Shown here: piece by piece, positions 1 to 7,843 of the stretch
Numbering within the stretch: position 1 is the first letter of the stretch
Layout of the letters: each line of letters begins with the position of its first letter
DNA from: Cytophagales bacterium
Lineage (GTDB): Bacteria > Bacteroidota > Bacteroidia > Cytophagales > Spirosomataceae
NCBI GenBank assembly: GCA_028868395.1
Contig: JAGWUO010000025.1
Location: 1 to 9,390 of the forward strand
Length of the DNA stretch: 9,390 nucleotides
Reading direction: 5' to 3'
Program-made: the position numbers and the translations under genes
Notes under the pieces: model-generated
What the model was told of the DNA's origin: nothing
Databases searched by the model: none
What the model saw: only the letters and a program-made list of their open reading frames with translations

Positions 1-591
1 TTGCGCAGGCTTAATGGTGTTCCAAAGCCCAAAATCAACTCCTGCTTCATCTTTTCTGACCATCCAGCGCAAAAACATATTGATACGTTTGCAGGCAGAA
101 TTTTTTAAAGGTGAGGCGATGTGCTTCTTCGTGCGTTCTGGAGCCCATTCAGATTCGAAAAAGTAGTCATAAAAGCCATTTAAGCCATTTTCAACACTTA
201 GATCATTCTCTTTCAAACCTCTGATGAACGCGCTTTCGAGGGAATTATTGTTTTGGTAATGTCTTTGAAAGAAATCTATAAAAGAAAGGGTGTCCGGATA
301 TTGAAAAGTTCGGTGCTTGAAATGCTCAAAGCGTTTTAAATCACTCGGTTGATGTCCTAAAATGAACTCATAAGGCGTTCCATCCATCAAATCGATGAGC
401 GTATGGGCATTATGAAGAATCGTTTTCCGCTGGCCCCAGGCTAAAATGGCCACCCAAAACCCCATAATTTCCTTGTCTTGCAATCGACTAAATTGATGTG
501 GAATTTGAATAGGATCGTGTTCAATGAAGCGCGGATGATTGAAAAAAGCGAATTTCTCGTCTAAGATGGCCGCAATTTTTTCTGAAATCAT
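1..591 (-). CDS. TIGR02757 family protein (DUF2400), 3'-truncated by window edge
   Basis: The frame opens with ATG at 591 and stays open for 197 codons to base 1, where the window cuts it. Family members are about 250 residues, so roughly 50 C-terminal residues are missing. The N-terminal part has the family-like stretch GFWVAILAWGQRKTI (residues 44-58), and near the cut is the strongest signature, FLRWMVRKD (173-181) followed by GVDFGLW (184-190). These match the TIGR02757/DUF2400 family, common in Bacteroidota and some Proteobacteria. Its biochemical role is not established as far as I know. No signal peptide or membrane segment is visible, so it is probably cytoplasmic. The ATG overlaps the stop of the preceding small membrane gene (ATGA), which supports this start and suggests translational coupling as the last visible gene of the operon. 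Confidence 0.88.
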   Translation of the reverse strand, partial: MISEKIAAILDEKFAFFNHPRFIEHDPIQIPHQFSRLQDKEIMGFWVAILAWGQRKTILHNAHTLIDLMDGTPYEFILGHQPSDLKRFEHFKHRTFQYPDTLSFIDFFQRHYQNNNSLESAFIRGLKENDLSVENGLNGFYDYFFESEWAPERTKKHIASPLKNSACKRINMFLRWMVRKDEAGVDFGLWNTIKPAQ

Positions 592-749
592 TTTCGACTA
601 AAAAGGGCAACTAATCTTGAGGGAAGGGAAAATATCCAAACCAATACCGTTACTGCCATAGAAAATGCCGCAATGAAGGGGTAGGAGAGAATAAAGAATA
701 CTTCAAATACAACATGACCTGCGGTGATAGGCCTTTTTCTCTTGTTCAT
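588..749 (-). CDS. small hydrophobic membrane protein, 53 aa, unknown function
   Basis: This is a short frame of 53 codons if it starts at the ATG at 749, one base after the TAA of the LysM gene. An in-frame upstream ATG at 800 would add 17 residues but overlap that gene by about 50 bases, so 749 is preferred. The protein has a basic start (MNKRKR), then a long hydrophobic stretch from about residue 10 to 42 with a proline and serine in the middle, and a basic tail (LFSRK). This fits one long or two short membrane helices with positively charged cytoplasmic ends. Its stop overlaps the start of the TIGR02757 gene (ATGA). The close fit between two real genes with no gaps is the main reason to call it coding. 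I do not recognise a family, and no function can be given. Confidence 0.6.
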   Translation of the reverse strand: MNKRKRPITAGHVVFEVFFILSYPFIAAFSMAVTVLVWIFSLPSRLVALFSRK

Positions 750-750
750 A

Positions 751-1611
751 TTATTGGAGTAAATAAGAGATTTCAGCTCTAACGCGTTTATCAACGGCAT
801 TTAATTTCTCAAAAGCTTTAGGAGAAAGTTTGATAATCACTTTGCTATCCCCATTGGGTAAACGTCCGATGACCTTCACCCAAATACTTTGGTTGTTGGT
901 TAGATTCTTCACTAAAACCAAAGTCCCAATAGGAGCCGTGCGGTGCAAGGCTAAGAATTTTCCGGAATTATCTGGTACATCAATTAGTTCTGCGATTCCT
1001 GTTTCAATCTTCTTTTTGATGTCTTCTGGGCCTTTTTCTTTGGCGGGAGCAACTACGGTTTCTGTAGAAGCTGGTGCTGTGGGCGTTGCCGTTTTAGCAG
1101 GCAATAAATTGCTTTTATCTACAGCAATAGAGGAAGCCGATCCAGCAGGATCTGAAACGATCAAGCGTTGTCCTTCTTGCAAGCGATCAGAAGTTAAATT
1201 ATTCCATTTGCGCAATTCGGCCATGGTCACTTTGTGCATATTCGCCACCGAAAGTAAACCTTGTTTAGGGGCTACGATGTGGATTTCTGCTTCTTTAGGG
1301 GATTCTGGTGCTTTCTCTTCCACTATTTTAGGAGCAGGATTGCTTTCCTCTAAATAATGCAAGGGGATATAAACGATTTCACCTGTTTTTACCGGAATTT
1401 GAACATCGGCATTAGCCGATTTGAATTCGCTTAACGATAAATTATAACGTTTTAGAATGGAAAATAGGGATTGTTTAGGCCCTACTTTGAACAACAAAAA
1501 GGTCTTGTTGTTCTCCTTTTTTAAACCCAATGAATCAAGAGTGCTCGCCTCCGAAGATAGCTGAAGTGCAACTAAAAAGGCGATGAGTAGGGTTAGTTTA
1601 TAATTTTTCAT
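751..1611 (-). CDS. secreted LysM-repeat protein with RlpA-like double-psi beta-barrel tail
   Basis: The 286-residue product starts with a Sec signal peptide (Lys-rich start, hydrophobic core LLIAFLVALQL, cleavage probably near residue 22; no clear lipobox Cys). Two LysM-like repeats follow: residues about 40-84, ending GEIVYIPL, and about 109-153, ending EGQRLIVSDP. LysM binds peptidoglycan glycan chains. A Pro/Ala/Thr/Glu-rich linker (about 155-197) leads to a C-terminal domain (about 204-283) with the RlpA-like double-psi beta-barrel signature ALHRTAPIGTLVLVKNLTN and IIKLSPKAFEKL. The segment where lytic RlpA proteins carry the DRGPF-type catalytic stretch reads VIGRLPNGDSK instead, and the upstream TASGE-type motif is also absent. 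It is therefore more likely a wall-binding or structural periplasmic protein than an active lytic transglycosylase. The ATG at 1611 overlaps the upstream gene by 14 nt, and the next gene starts 1 nt after its stop. Confidence 0.85.
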   Translation of the reverse strand: MKNYKLTLLIAFLVALQLSSEASTLDSLGLKKENNKTFLLFKVGPKQSLFSILKRYNLSLSEFKSANADVQIPVKTGEIVYIPLHYLEESNPAPKIVEEKAPESPKEAEIHIVAPKQGLLSVANMHKVTMAELRKWNNLTSDRLQEGQRLIVSDPAGSASSIAVDKSNLLPAKTATPTAPASTETVVAPAKEKGPEDIKKKIETGIAELIDVPDNSGKFLALHRTAPIGTLVLVKNLTNNQSIWVKVIGRLPNGDSKVIIKLSPKAFEKLNAVDKRVRAEISYLLQ

Positions 1612-2257
1612 AAATCTTCAATTTCAGTTTATCCTTCACGAAAATCAGTTGTTCATTGAGTAGCGTAAAGGTTTGGTATCCGATGGTATCTCCTTCAGCG
1701 ATCTGTTCTAACAGAATCGTGTCAAAGTCTAAATTACATACACGAAGGTAGTTTTTCCAGCCATTATCGTAAAGATAATAAGAAAATAATAGCTTATCCT
1801 CACCTTCAAAATAATCTATACCTTTCGCGATCTTTTCATTGAATTGCTGCAGGAAGAAGGTTTGGAAATCTTTAAAGTATTCCTGGCTTTCCTCATAATG
1901 CTGAGGGACTTGAAAAGAAAAGGTGTTTTCTGGGTTAATTGGACTAGGTTTTTCTTCTTTCAGCAGTCGTAGAGGTTTTAAAGAATACCTTTGTATAGAC
2001 TCAATACCCGGATTTTTCGATTGCTGTAATTTGATGAAGATCGCTTCGTTTTCCGAACCTTGTATGAAATTTAATTGGGCATAATCTGTAGGCGCATTTC
2101 CTAAGAGAGCCACCTTTTTAGTAGCTAGATCGACTGAATGCCAAAAAGCCTCTTGCGTTCTCCTCGTCTCTACCCACAATTGAGGGTTTTCTGGTTTCCC
2201 CCAGAAGCGGATACTCCAGATCGGTTCAGTAAAGGAATGTTCGAAAAATGCTGGCAA
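1598..2257 (-). CDS. DUF4905-like protein, 219 aa, TTG start
   Basis: The first gene of the minus-strand run encodes about 219 residues. The start is TTG at 2257. No in-frame ATG or GTG lies between it and the upstream stop at 2302-2300, and the whole protein has no internal Met codon, so a non-ATG start is forced. The protein is rich in aromatics and glutamine. It opens with FTEPIWSIRFW and later has YYLYDNGWKNYLRVCNLD, which resemble beta-strand repeats of a beta-propeller-like or sheet-rich fold. There is no signal peptide or membrane helix. Gene position beside kdsB and general appearance fit the Cytophagales family DUF4905, recalled from memory and not checked by search. Function is unknown. 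The stop overlaps the LysM gene by 14 nt, which suggests coupling. Confidence 0.75.
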   Translation of the reverse strand: MPAFFEHSFTEPIWSIRFWGKPENPQLWVETRRTQEAFWHSVDLATKKVALLGNAPTDYAQLNFIQGSENEAIFIKLQQSKNPGIESIQRYSLKPLRLLKEEKPSPINPENTFSFQVPQHYEESQEYFKDFQTFFLQQFNEKIAKGIDYFEGEDKLLFSYYLYDNGWKNYLRVCNLDFDTILLEQIAEGDTIGYQTFTLLNEQLIFVKDKLKLKIYEKL

Positions 2258-2321
2258 AGGGTCGAATGTTTGGAAATTATGTGCAAATTTGGCAAAAATC
2301 TACCGAAAATACGTAAATAAT
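2258..2321. promoter_or_regulatory. divergent intergenic region between the DUF4905-like gene and kdsB
   Basis: The 64-bp A/T-rich spacer between two genes read in opposite directions must hold, or overlap, the start signals of both unless these lie inside the genes. For the minus strand there are two 7/8 matches to the Bacteroidetes -7 consensus TAnnTTTG: TATTTTCG (revcomp of about 2303-2310) and TAGATTTT (revcomp of about 2295-2302). For the plus strand, CAAATTTG at 2284-2291 is a 7/8 match. None has a convincing -33 TTG partner at the usual spacing of about 20. The promoters are inferred from layout more than from motif quality. Confidence 0.35.
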
Positions 2322-3074
2322 ATGATGCACGGCAAAAAGGTGGTCGCCATTATTCCGGCTCGATTCGCATCCACTCGCTTTCCAGGAAAACCCCTTGTTG
2401 ATCTAGGTGGAAAACCGATGATTCAGCGGACTTACGAACAGGTAAAGGCAGTTGGAGGCTTTGACCGTATCGTGATTGCGACAGATGATCAGCGTATTTT
2501 TGATGCTAGCGTAGCTTTCGGTGCAGAAGTAATGATGACCGCTGAAACCCATTTAACGGGTACCGATCGTTGTGCGGAAGTATTGAGTCGATTAGGTGAA
2601 ACGGTCGATTATGTGGTCAATATTCAAGGGGATGAGCCATTTATTGAGCCGGAACAATTAAAGGAAGTGGCTGCAGGATTTTCGTCGGGCGCGCCCATTT
2701 TAACCCTCATTAAAAAGATAACAGATGTAGAAACCCTATTTAATACGAATACGCCTAAGGTGATTCGCGACGAAGAGGGGCACGCGCTTTATTTTTCACG
2801 CCAAACCATTCCTTTTTTAAGAGGGGTCGAGCCTTCCGAATGGTTAGGCAAGCATACATTTTTCAAACACATTGGTTTATACGCTTATCGGGCTGATATT
2901 TTGCCTGGTTTAAGTGCCCTAAAACCTACTTCTTTAGAGTTAGCCGAATCCCTGGAGCAGTTGCGTTGGATTCAAAATGGGATTCGAATCAAAGCCATCG
3001 AAACGCAATTTGAAACGATAGGAATTGATTCCCCGGAAGATCTCGAAAAAATTCAAAAAATGGGCCTCATTTAG
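2322..3074 (+). CDS. kdsB: 3-deoxy-manno-octulosonate cytidylyltransferase (CMP-Kdo synthetase)
   Basis: KdsB activates Kdo with CTP to give CMP-Kdo and pyrophosphate in the cytoplasm, supplying Kdo for lipid A/LPS inner core assembly. Started at the ATG at 2322 the protein is 250 residues, close to the usual 245-255. The next codon, ATG 2325, is an equally possible start. An in-frame TTG at 2289 would add 11 residues of non-family sequence and is rejected. Visible family motifs are the nucleotide-binding loop IPARFASTRFPGKPL (11-25), TGTDR (79-83), QGDEP with the metal-binding Asp (102-106), YFSR (157-160), KHIGLYAYR (182-190), ESLEQLRWIQNG (209-220) and GIDSPEDL (234-241) with the second metal-binding Asp. 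The gene is complete and shows no anomaly. It implies a Gram-negative organism with Kdo-containing LPS. It is followed 64 bp later by metH with its own likely promoter. Confidence 0.97.
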   Translation: MMHGKKVVAIIPARFASTRFPGKPLVDLGGKPMIQRTYEQVKAVGGFDRIVIATDDQRIFDASVAFGAEVMMTAETHLTGTDRCAEVLSRLGETVDYVVNIQGDEPFIEPEQLKEVAAGFSSGAPILTLIKKITDVETLFNTNTPKVIRDEEGHALYFSRQTIPFLRGVEPSEWLGKHTFFKHIGLYAYRADILPGLSALKPTSLELAESLEQLRWIQNGIRIKAIETQFETIGIDSPEDLEKIQKMGLI

Positions 3075-3086
3075 GCTGAAAAGCGG

Positions 3087-3094
3087 TATATTTG
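3087..3094 (+). promoter_or_regulatory. Bacteroidetes-type -7 promoter box for metH
   Basis: TATATTTG is an 8/8 match to the Bacteroidetes primary sigma factor -7 consensus TAnnTTTG. It lies in the kdsB-metH spacer, 44 bases before the metH ATG, so a transcript would begin around 3100. No clear -33 TTG element sits about 20 bases upstream (the region there reads TGGGCCTC, inside the end of kdsB), so the promoter may be weak or depend on an activator. The match was found by eye. Confidence 0.5.
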
Positions 3095-3097
3095 CTA

Positions 3098-3128
3098 GAA
3101 TTTTGGCATAAACATCTGCCTAAAATTC
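3098..3128 (+). promoter_or_regulatory. inverted repeat / leader hairpin upstream of metH
   Basis: GAATTTTGGCA (3098-3108) pairs with TGCC-T-AAAATTC (3117-3128) to form 11 base pairs with one bulged T (3121) and an 8-nt loop TAAACATC. It begins 4 bases after the TATATTTG box and ends 10 bases before the metH ATG, so it would occupy nearly the whole 5' leader. No run of T follows, so it is not a standard intrinsic terminator for kdsB. It may be an mRNA control hairpin or a protein-binding inverted repeat. It does not match a cobalamin or SAM riboswitch, for which the spacer is too short. The structure is visible in the sequence; the role is inferred. Confidence 0.45.
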
Positions 3129-3138
3129 GATTACACTT

Positions 3139-6100
3139 ATGCAAAGACCACCTATCAAAGACGTATTGCGCGAAAAGATTTTAATTCTAGACGGCGCAAT
3201 GGGTTCTTTAATTCAACAATACAATTTAACGGACGCGGATTACCGCGGCGAACGCTTCAAAAATTTCCCTCATGAAGTGAAAGGAAACAATGATTTGTTG
3301 TCCATCACGCGTCCGGATGTGATCAAGGAAATTCACGCGAAATACTTCACAGCCGGTGCAGATATCGCCGAAACAAATACTTTCTCAGGAACCTCCATTG
3401 CGATGGCTGATTACCACATGGAGGATTTGGTCTATGAATTGAACTTCGAATCAGCAAAAATCGCTCGCGAGGTAGCCGATGAATTTACGGCCAAAGATCC
3501 CTCAAAGCCACGTTATGTAGCTGGTTCTATTGGACCTACAAACCGTACCCTATCGCTTTCTCCAGATGTGAATGATCCGGGTTTTAGAGCGGTCACTTTT
3601 GATGAATTAGTGGACGCTTACACGGAACAAATACGTGGTTTAGTGGATGGGGGAGCTGATTTGCTCTTAGTAGAAACCATTTTCGATACCTTGAATGCGA
3701 AGGCAGCCTTATTTGCCATTGATCAATATTTCAAGCAAAATCCCTCCAAGCCTTATTTGCCGGTGATGGTCTCTGGAACGATCACGGATGCTTCAGGTCG
3801 TACTTTATCTGGTCAAACAACAGAGGCTTTCTTGACTTCAGTTTCTCACATGCCATTACTTTCAGTAGGCTTAAACTGTGCTTTAGGAGCAGATTTAATG
3901 CGTCCTTATGTAAAGACTTTGAACGATAAATCCCCTTTCCTAGTTTCTGCTCATCCGAATGCGGGCTTGCCGAATGAAATGGGTGAATACGATCAGTCTC
4001 CTGCAGAAATGGCGGTGATTATTGATGATTTCTTAGCGAACGGTTTCTTAAACATCATTGGAGGCTGCTGTGGAACTACACCAGCGCACATTCAGGCGAT
4101 TGCGGAAGTAGCTGCGAAGCACAAGCCTCACGTGATTCCGGAAGAAAATGTCAATCAAAAGCTATCGGGTCTTGAGCCTCTAGAGATTACGGAATTAACG
4201 AATTTCGTGAATGTAGGGGAGCGGTGTAATGTGACGGGCTCGAAGAAATTTGCGCGTTTAATTCGGGAGGAGAAATTCGAAGAAGCGATTGCTGTGGCGC
4301 GTGAGCAGGTAGATGGTGGTGCCCAAATTTTGGACATCAACATGGATGAAGGGATGATCGATGGCGTGAAAATGATGCCTCAATTCCTAAATTTATTGAT
4401 GGCTGAGCCTGATATCGCTCGTTTACCGATTATGATTGACTCCTCGAAATGGGAGGTAATTGAAGCCGGTTTGAAATGCGTGCAAGGTAAATCGGTGGTG
4501 AACTCGATCTCTTTGAAAGAAGGGGAGGAGAAATTCATCGAATCCGCGAATAAAGTGAAAATGTACGGTGCTTCTGTGGTCGTAATGGCCTTTGATGAAG
4601 CCGGCCAAGCTGATTCGTATGAGCGTCGGATTGAAATTTGTAAAAGAGCGTATGATATTTTAGTCGATAAAGTCGGTTTCCCAGCGCAGGATATCATTTT
4701 CGACCCGAATATATTAACGGTAGCGACTGGAATTGAGGAGCATAATAATTATGCGGTTGATTTCATCAAGGCCACGAAATGGATTAAAGAAAACCTGCCT
4801 CATGCGAAAGTGTCGGGTGGTGTTTCAAATATTTCTTTCTCTTTCCGCGGAAACGAATTAGTGCGAGAGGCAATGCATACCGTTTTCTTATACCACGCGA
4901 TCAAGGCGGGTATGGATATGGGAATCGTAAATGCTAGTCAATTAGGCGTTTATGATGACATCGACAAGACTTTACGTGATTTATGCGAGGATGTTTTGTT
5001 GAATCGCAATCCAGAATCGACAGAAAAATTAGTGGCTTATGCGGAGACAGTTAAATCTGCTGGAAAAGAGCAGGTGGTAGACGATGCCTGGAGAAAAGAG
5101 CCGGTTAACAAGCGTTTAGAGCATGCTTTGATTAAAGGTTTGACAGAATTCATCGATGAAGATGTGGAAGAAGCCCGTCAATTAGTGGAGCGCCCGATTC
5201 AGGTGATCGAAGGCCCGTTAATGGATGGAATGAATGTGGTGGGGGACTTGTTCGGTGAGGGGAAAATGTTCTTGCCGCAGGTGGTAAAGTCTGCGCGTGT
5301 GATGAAAAAAGCAGTAGCCTATTTATTACCGTTCATAGAAGCAGAGAAAAAAGGAGGGGAGAGTTCGTCCGCTGGAAAGATTTTATTAGCGACAGTGAAA
5401 GGGGATGTGCACGATATTGGAAAGAATATTGTGGGCGTTGTTTTGGCTTGTAATAATTACGAGGTGATCGACATCGGTGTGATGGTGCCTTGCGATAAGA
5501 TCCTTGCTGCGGCGAAGGAGCATAATGTAGATATTATCGGTTTATCCGGTTTGATTACGCCGTCACTTGATGAGATGGTGTATGTGGCCAAAGAAATGGA
5601 ACGTCTTGGTTTCAAAGTGCCTTTATTGATTGGTGGTGCCACTACTTCCCGTATTCATACGGCGGTAAAAATTGATCCACACTATTCTGGGCCGGTGATT
5701 CACGTGTTGGATGCCTCCCGTTCCGTGCCAGTGGCGGGTCGTTTATTGCAAAGTGAATTGACTTCTCAAGAAATCTTCAATGAGATCAAAACGGAATATG
5801 CGGAATTAAGAACGGCACACGCAGCTCGTCAGCAAGAGAAAAATTACTTATCGATTGATCAAGCGCGGGCTAAGCCGAGCGGAATTGATTGGACTGGATT
5901 TAAAGCGAAAAAGCCATCATTCTTAGGCGTGAAGTACTTTGAGGATTATTCTTTGGAAGAAATTGCGAAATACATTGATTGGACTCCATTCTTCTCGACT
6001 TGGCAATTATCGGGTAAATACCCACGCATTTTTGATAACGAGGTGGTGGGGAAAGAGGCGAAAAAATTATTCGATGATGCGCAGGCATTATTGAAAGAAA

Positions 6101-6897
6101 TTATAGCGAATAAATCGCTGCAGGCGAAAGCTGCGCTAGGTTTCTTCCCGGCGAACTCGCTTGGAGATGACATTATCTTGCACGATTATGTGGAGAAAGC
6201 CTTAGAAGTGGCTTGCGAGAAACACGGTTCACATAAAGAGATTTCTTACGAGATTCAACGCAAAGACGAATCTTCTGATAAGAGTCTATGGTTACATCAT
6301 TTACGTCAACAAGGCCAAAAAGCGAGTACACTGCCGAATCGTTGTTTAAGTGACTTTATTGCTCCCTTAAATTCGGGCGAGACAGATTATATTGGCGCTT
6401 TTGCGGTGACGACAGGTCTGGGAATCGAAGCGCTTTTGGATAAATACGAAAAAGAACACGATGACTATAACTCGATTATGGTCAAGGCTTTAGCGGATCG
6501 TTTAGCGGAAGCTTTCGCCGAATTATTGCATGAGCGTGTGCGTAGAGAATTCTGGGGCTATGCGGCTGATGAAGCGCTTAGCAACGAAGACTTGATTTCG
6601 GAGAAATACCAAGGTATTCGTCCAGCACCGGGTTATCCGGCTTGTCCAGATCACACGGAGAAGAAGCGTTTATTTGAATTATTGGATGCGGAGAAGCAGA
6701 TTGGGATTCAATTAACGGAAAGTTATGCGATGTATCCGGCTTCTGCAGTGTCTGGATTCTATTTCTCTCATCCGGATAGTACGTATTTTGGTTTAGGTAA
6801 GATTGCCAAAGACCAAGTGACTGATTACGCGAAACGCAAAGGCATGTCCTTAGACGACGTTGAAAGATGGTTAAGCCCTGTATTGAATTATGACTAA
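3139..6897 (+). CDS. metH: cobalamin-dependent methionine synthase (5-methyl-THF:homocysteine methyltransferase)
   Basis: MetH transfers the methyl group of 5-methyl-tetrahydrofolate to homocysteine through methylcobalamin. The 1252-residue protein has every module of the E. coli enzyme (about 1227) in order. The homocysteine-binding domain has LDGAMGS near residue 20 and the zinc ligands Cys247, Cys310 and Cys311 (in GGCCGTTP). The pterin-binding domain starts near [11 protein letters not shown] (358-368). The B12 cap has [20 protein letters not shown] (about 710-729). The cobalamin-binding domain has GDVHDIGKN with axial His758 and Asp756. The C-terminal AdoMet reactivation domain has YIDWTPFF (Asp947), [12 protein letters not shown] (from Arg1161) and a C-terminal end like that of E. 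coli MetH. Reactivation by SAM and a flavodoxin-like donor is therefore expected. An insertion of about 25 residues lies in the reactivation domain (residues about 1013-1052). The gene overlaps metF by 8 nt. Confidence 0.98.
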   Translation: MQRPPIKDVLREKILILDGAMGSLIQQYNLTDADYRGERFKNFPHEVKGNNDLLSITRPDVIKEIHAKYFTAGADIAETNTFSGTSIAMADYHMEDLVYELNFESAKIAREVADEFTAKDPSKPRYVAGSIGPTNRTLSLSPDVNDPGFRAVTFDELVDAYTEQIRGLVDGGADLLLVETIFDTLNAKAALFAIDQYFKQNPSKPYLPVMVSGTITDASGRTLSGQTTEAFLTSVSHMPLLSVGLNCALGADLMRPYVKTLNDKSPFLVSAHPNAGLPNEMGEYDQSPAEMAVIIDDFLANGFLNIIGGCCGTTPAHIQAIAEVAAKHKPHVIPEENVNQKLSGLEPLEITELTNFVNVGERCNVTGSKKFARLIREEKFEEAIAVAREQVDGGAQILDINMDEGMIDGVKMMPQFLNLLMAEPDIARLPIMIDSSKWEVIEAGLKCVQGKSVVNSISLKEGEEKFIESANKVKMYGASVVVMAFDEAGQADSYERRIEICKRAYDILVDKVGFPAQDIIFDPNILTVATGIEEHNNYAVDFIKATKWIKENLPHAKVSGGVSNISFSFRGNELVREAMHTVFLYHAIKAGMDMGIVNASQLGVYDDIDKTLRDLCEDVLLNRNPESTEKLVAYAETVKSAGKEQVVDDAWRKEPVNKRLEHALIKGLTEFIDEDVEEARQLVERPIQVIEGPLMDGMNVVGDLFGEGKMFLPQVVKSARVMKKAVAYLLPFIEAEKKGGESSSAGKILLATVKGDVHDIGKNIVGVVLACNNYEVIDIGVMVPCDKILAAAKEHNVDIIGLSGLITPSLDEMVYVAKEMERLGFKVPLLIGGATTSRIHTAVKIDPHYSGPVIHVLDASRSVPVAGRLLQSELTSQEIFNEIKTEYAELRTAHAARQQEKNYLSIDQARAKPSGIDWTGFKAKKPSFLGVKYFEDYSLEEIAKYIDWTPFFSTWQLSGKYPRIFDNEVVGKEAKKLFDDAQALLKEIIANKSLQAKAALGFFPANSLGDDIILHDYVEKALEVACEKHGSHKEISYEIQRKDESSDKSLWLHHLRQQGQKASTLPNRCLSDFIAPLNSGETDYIGAFAVTTGLGIEALLDKYEKEHDDYNSIMVKALADRLAEAFAELLHERVRREFWGYAADEALSNEDLISEKYQGIRPAPGYPACPDHTEKKRLFELLDAEKQIGIQLTESYAMYPASAVSGFYFSHPDSTYFGLGKIAKDQVTDYAKRKGMSLDDVERWLSPVLNYD

Positions 6898-7843
6898 GAT
6901 TACCAAATACTTTGAAGAAGCGGCGGGAAAAACCCTATTCTCGATCGAGATTATTCCACCGATGAAAGGCCAACATTTGGGCGAATTAATGTCGCACATT
7001 GAGCCTTTGATGGAATTTAAGCCGCCCTTTATTGAGGTGACTTATCACCGCGAAGAATATGTGGAGAAAGTGGTAGATGGCGTTGCAAAGCGCATCCCTA
7101 TTCGCAAGCGTCCTGGAACATTAGGCATCTGTGCGTCTATCATGCAGCGTTTTCAAATCGAGGCCGTACCCCACGTAATTTGCGGTGGGTTTACCAAAGA
7201 GGAAACGGAAGACTTCTTAATCGATCTTCATTATTTAGGTATCGAGAATGCTCTTTTATTGCGTGGTGATCAAGAGAAAGGCGAAACTCATTTTGTTCCC
7301 AAGCCAGGTGGTCACGCCTATGCGAACGAATTAGTGGAGCAAGTGGCGGCCATGAATAAAGGCATTTTATTGCATGAGGAAACAGAATCTCTACCCACTA
7401 ATTTCTGTATAGGCGTAGCCGGTTATCCGGAGAAACACATTGATGCGGTTTCTTTTGAAGCGGACTTGCGCTATTTAAAGCAAAAAGTGGATGCGGGTGC
7501 GGATTACATCGTGACTCAGATGTTCTTTGATAATGCGAAGTATTTTGATTTTGTTCAAAAATGCCGTGAAATGGGCATCAATGTACCCATTATTCCAGGA
7601 TTAAAGCCACTAGCGACCGAACGTCAATTGGATATTTTGCCGGAGATTTTCCATTTAGAGATACCCTCAGATTTTGTGGCTGAAGCACGTAAATGTGCTA
7701 ATAATGCGGCTATTAAGCAATTAGGTATCGAGTGGGCGGTGCAACAAGGGAAGGAATTAATTCAGGCGGGTGTGCCTGCCTTGCATTTCTATACGATGAG
7801 TAAATCCGATAGCGTACGCGCTATCGCTGAAAAACTATTCTAA
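6890..7843 (+). CDS. metF: methylenetetrahydrofolate reductase
   Basis: MetF reduces 5,10-methylene-THF to 5-methyl-THF with FAD, making the methyl donor used by MetH directly upstream. The product is 317 residues, slightly longer than the E. coli enzyme (296) and typical of the longer bacterial form. Visible motifs are FSIEIIPP with catalytic Glu20 (17-24), EVTYHREE (49-56), LLRGD with the flavin-contacting Asp127 (123-127), GVAGYPEKH (175-183), TQMFFD (209-214), PGLKPL (236-241) and the C-terminal [10 protein letters not shown] (294-303). The ATG lies inside the last codons of metH (8-nt overlap), so translation is probably coupled. The stop overlaps the next ATG by one base. A strong 8-bp hairpin is embedded near its 3' end (7807-7826). 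Confidence 0.97.
   Translation: MTKITKYFEEAAGKTLFSIEIIPPMKGQHLGELMSHIEPLMEFKPPFIEVTYHREEYVEKVVDGVAKRIPIRKRPGTLGICASIMQRFQIEAVPHVICGGFTKEETEDFLIDLHYLGIENALLLRGDQEKGETHFVPKPGGHAYANELVEQVAAMNKGILLHEETESLPTNFCIGVAGYPEKHIDAVSFEADLRYLKQKVDAGADYIVTQMFFDNAKYFDFVQKCREMGINVPIIPGLKPLATERQLDILPEIFHLEIPSDFVAEARKCANNAAIKQLGIEWAVQQGKELIQAGVPALHFYTMSKSDSVRAIAEKLF
7807..7826 (+). promoter_or_regulatory. UACG-tetraloop hairpin at the metF 3' end
   Basis: CGATAGCG (7807-7814) and CGCTATCG (7819-7826) are perfect reverse complements separated by TACG, giving an uninterrupted 8-bp stem with a UACG tetraloop of the stable UNCG class, closed here by G-C. It lies inside metF codons (S-D-S-V-R-A-I-A) and ends 16 bases before the ATG of the next gene. 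No T-run follows, so it is not an intrinsic terminator. A role in mRNA stability or in setting translation of the downstream gene is inference. Coding constraint alone could also produce it. Confidence 0.4.

Noticed and set aside
830..1357. Plus-strand 175-codon open frame
   Set aside because: It lies wholly antisense to the LysM/DPBB gene, which has a signal peptide and domain matches. The plus-strand translation shows no recognisable domain.
2138..2320. Plus-strand 60-codon open frame overlapping the DUF4905-like gene start and kdsB leader
   Set aside because: It is antisense to the minus-strand gene and overlaps the kdsB start region. The composition is unlike a protein and no motif is visible.
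2289..2321. N-terminal extension of kdsB from an in-frame TTG at 2289
   Set aside because: The added 11 residues do not resemble KdsB N-termini. The double ATG at 2322/2325 gives the normal family length.
3075..3138. Cobalamin or SAM riboswitch before metH
   Set aside because: The spacer is 64 nt, and only the single short hairpin is visible. It is too short for a cobalamin riboswitch and shows no conserved riboswitch core that I recognise.
4155..6173. Several minus-strand open frames of 61-105 codons
   Set aside because: All are antisense shadows of metH, whose domains and catalytic residues are intact throughout.
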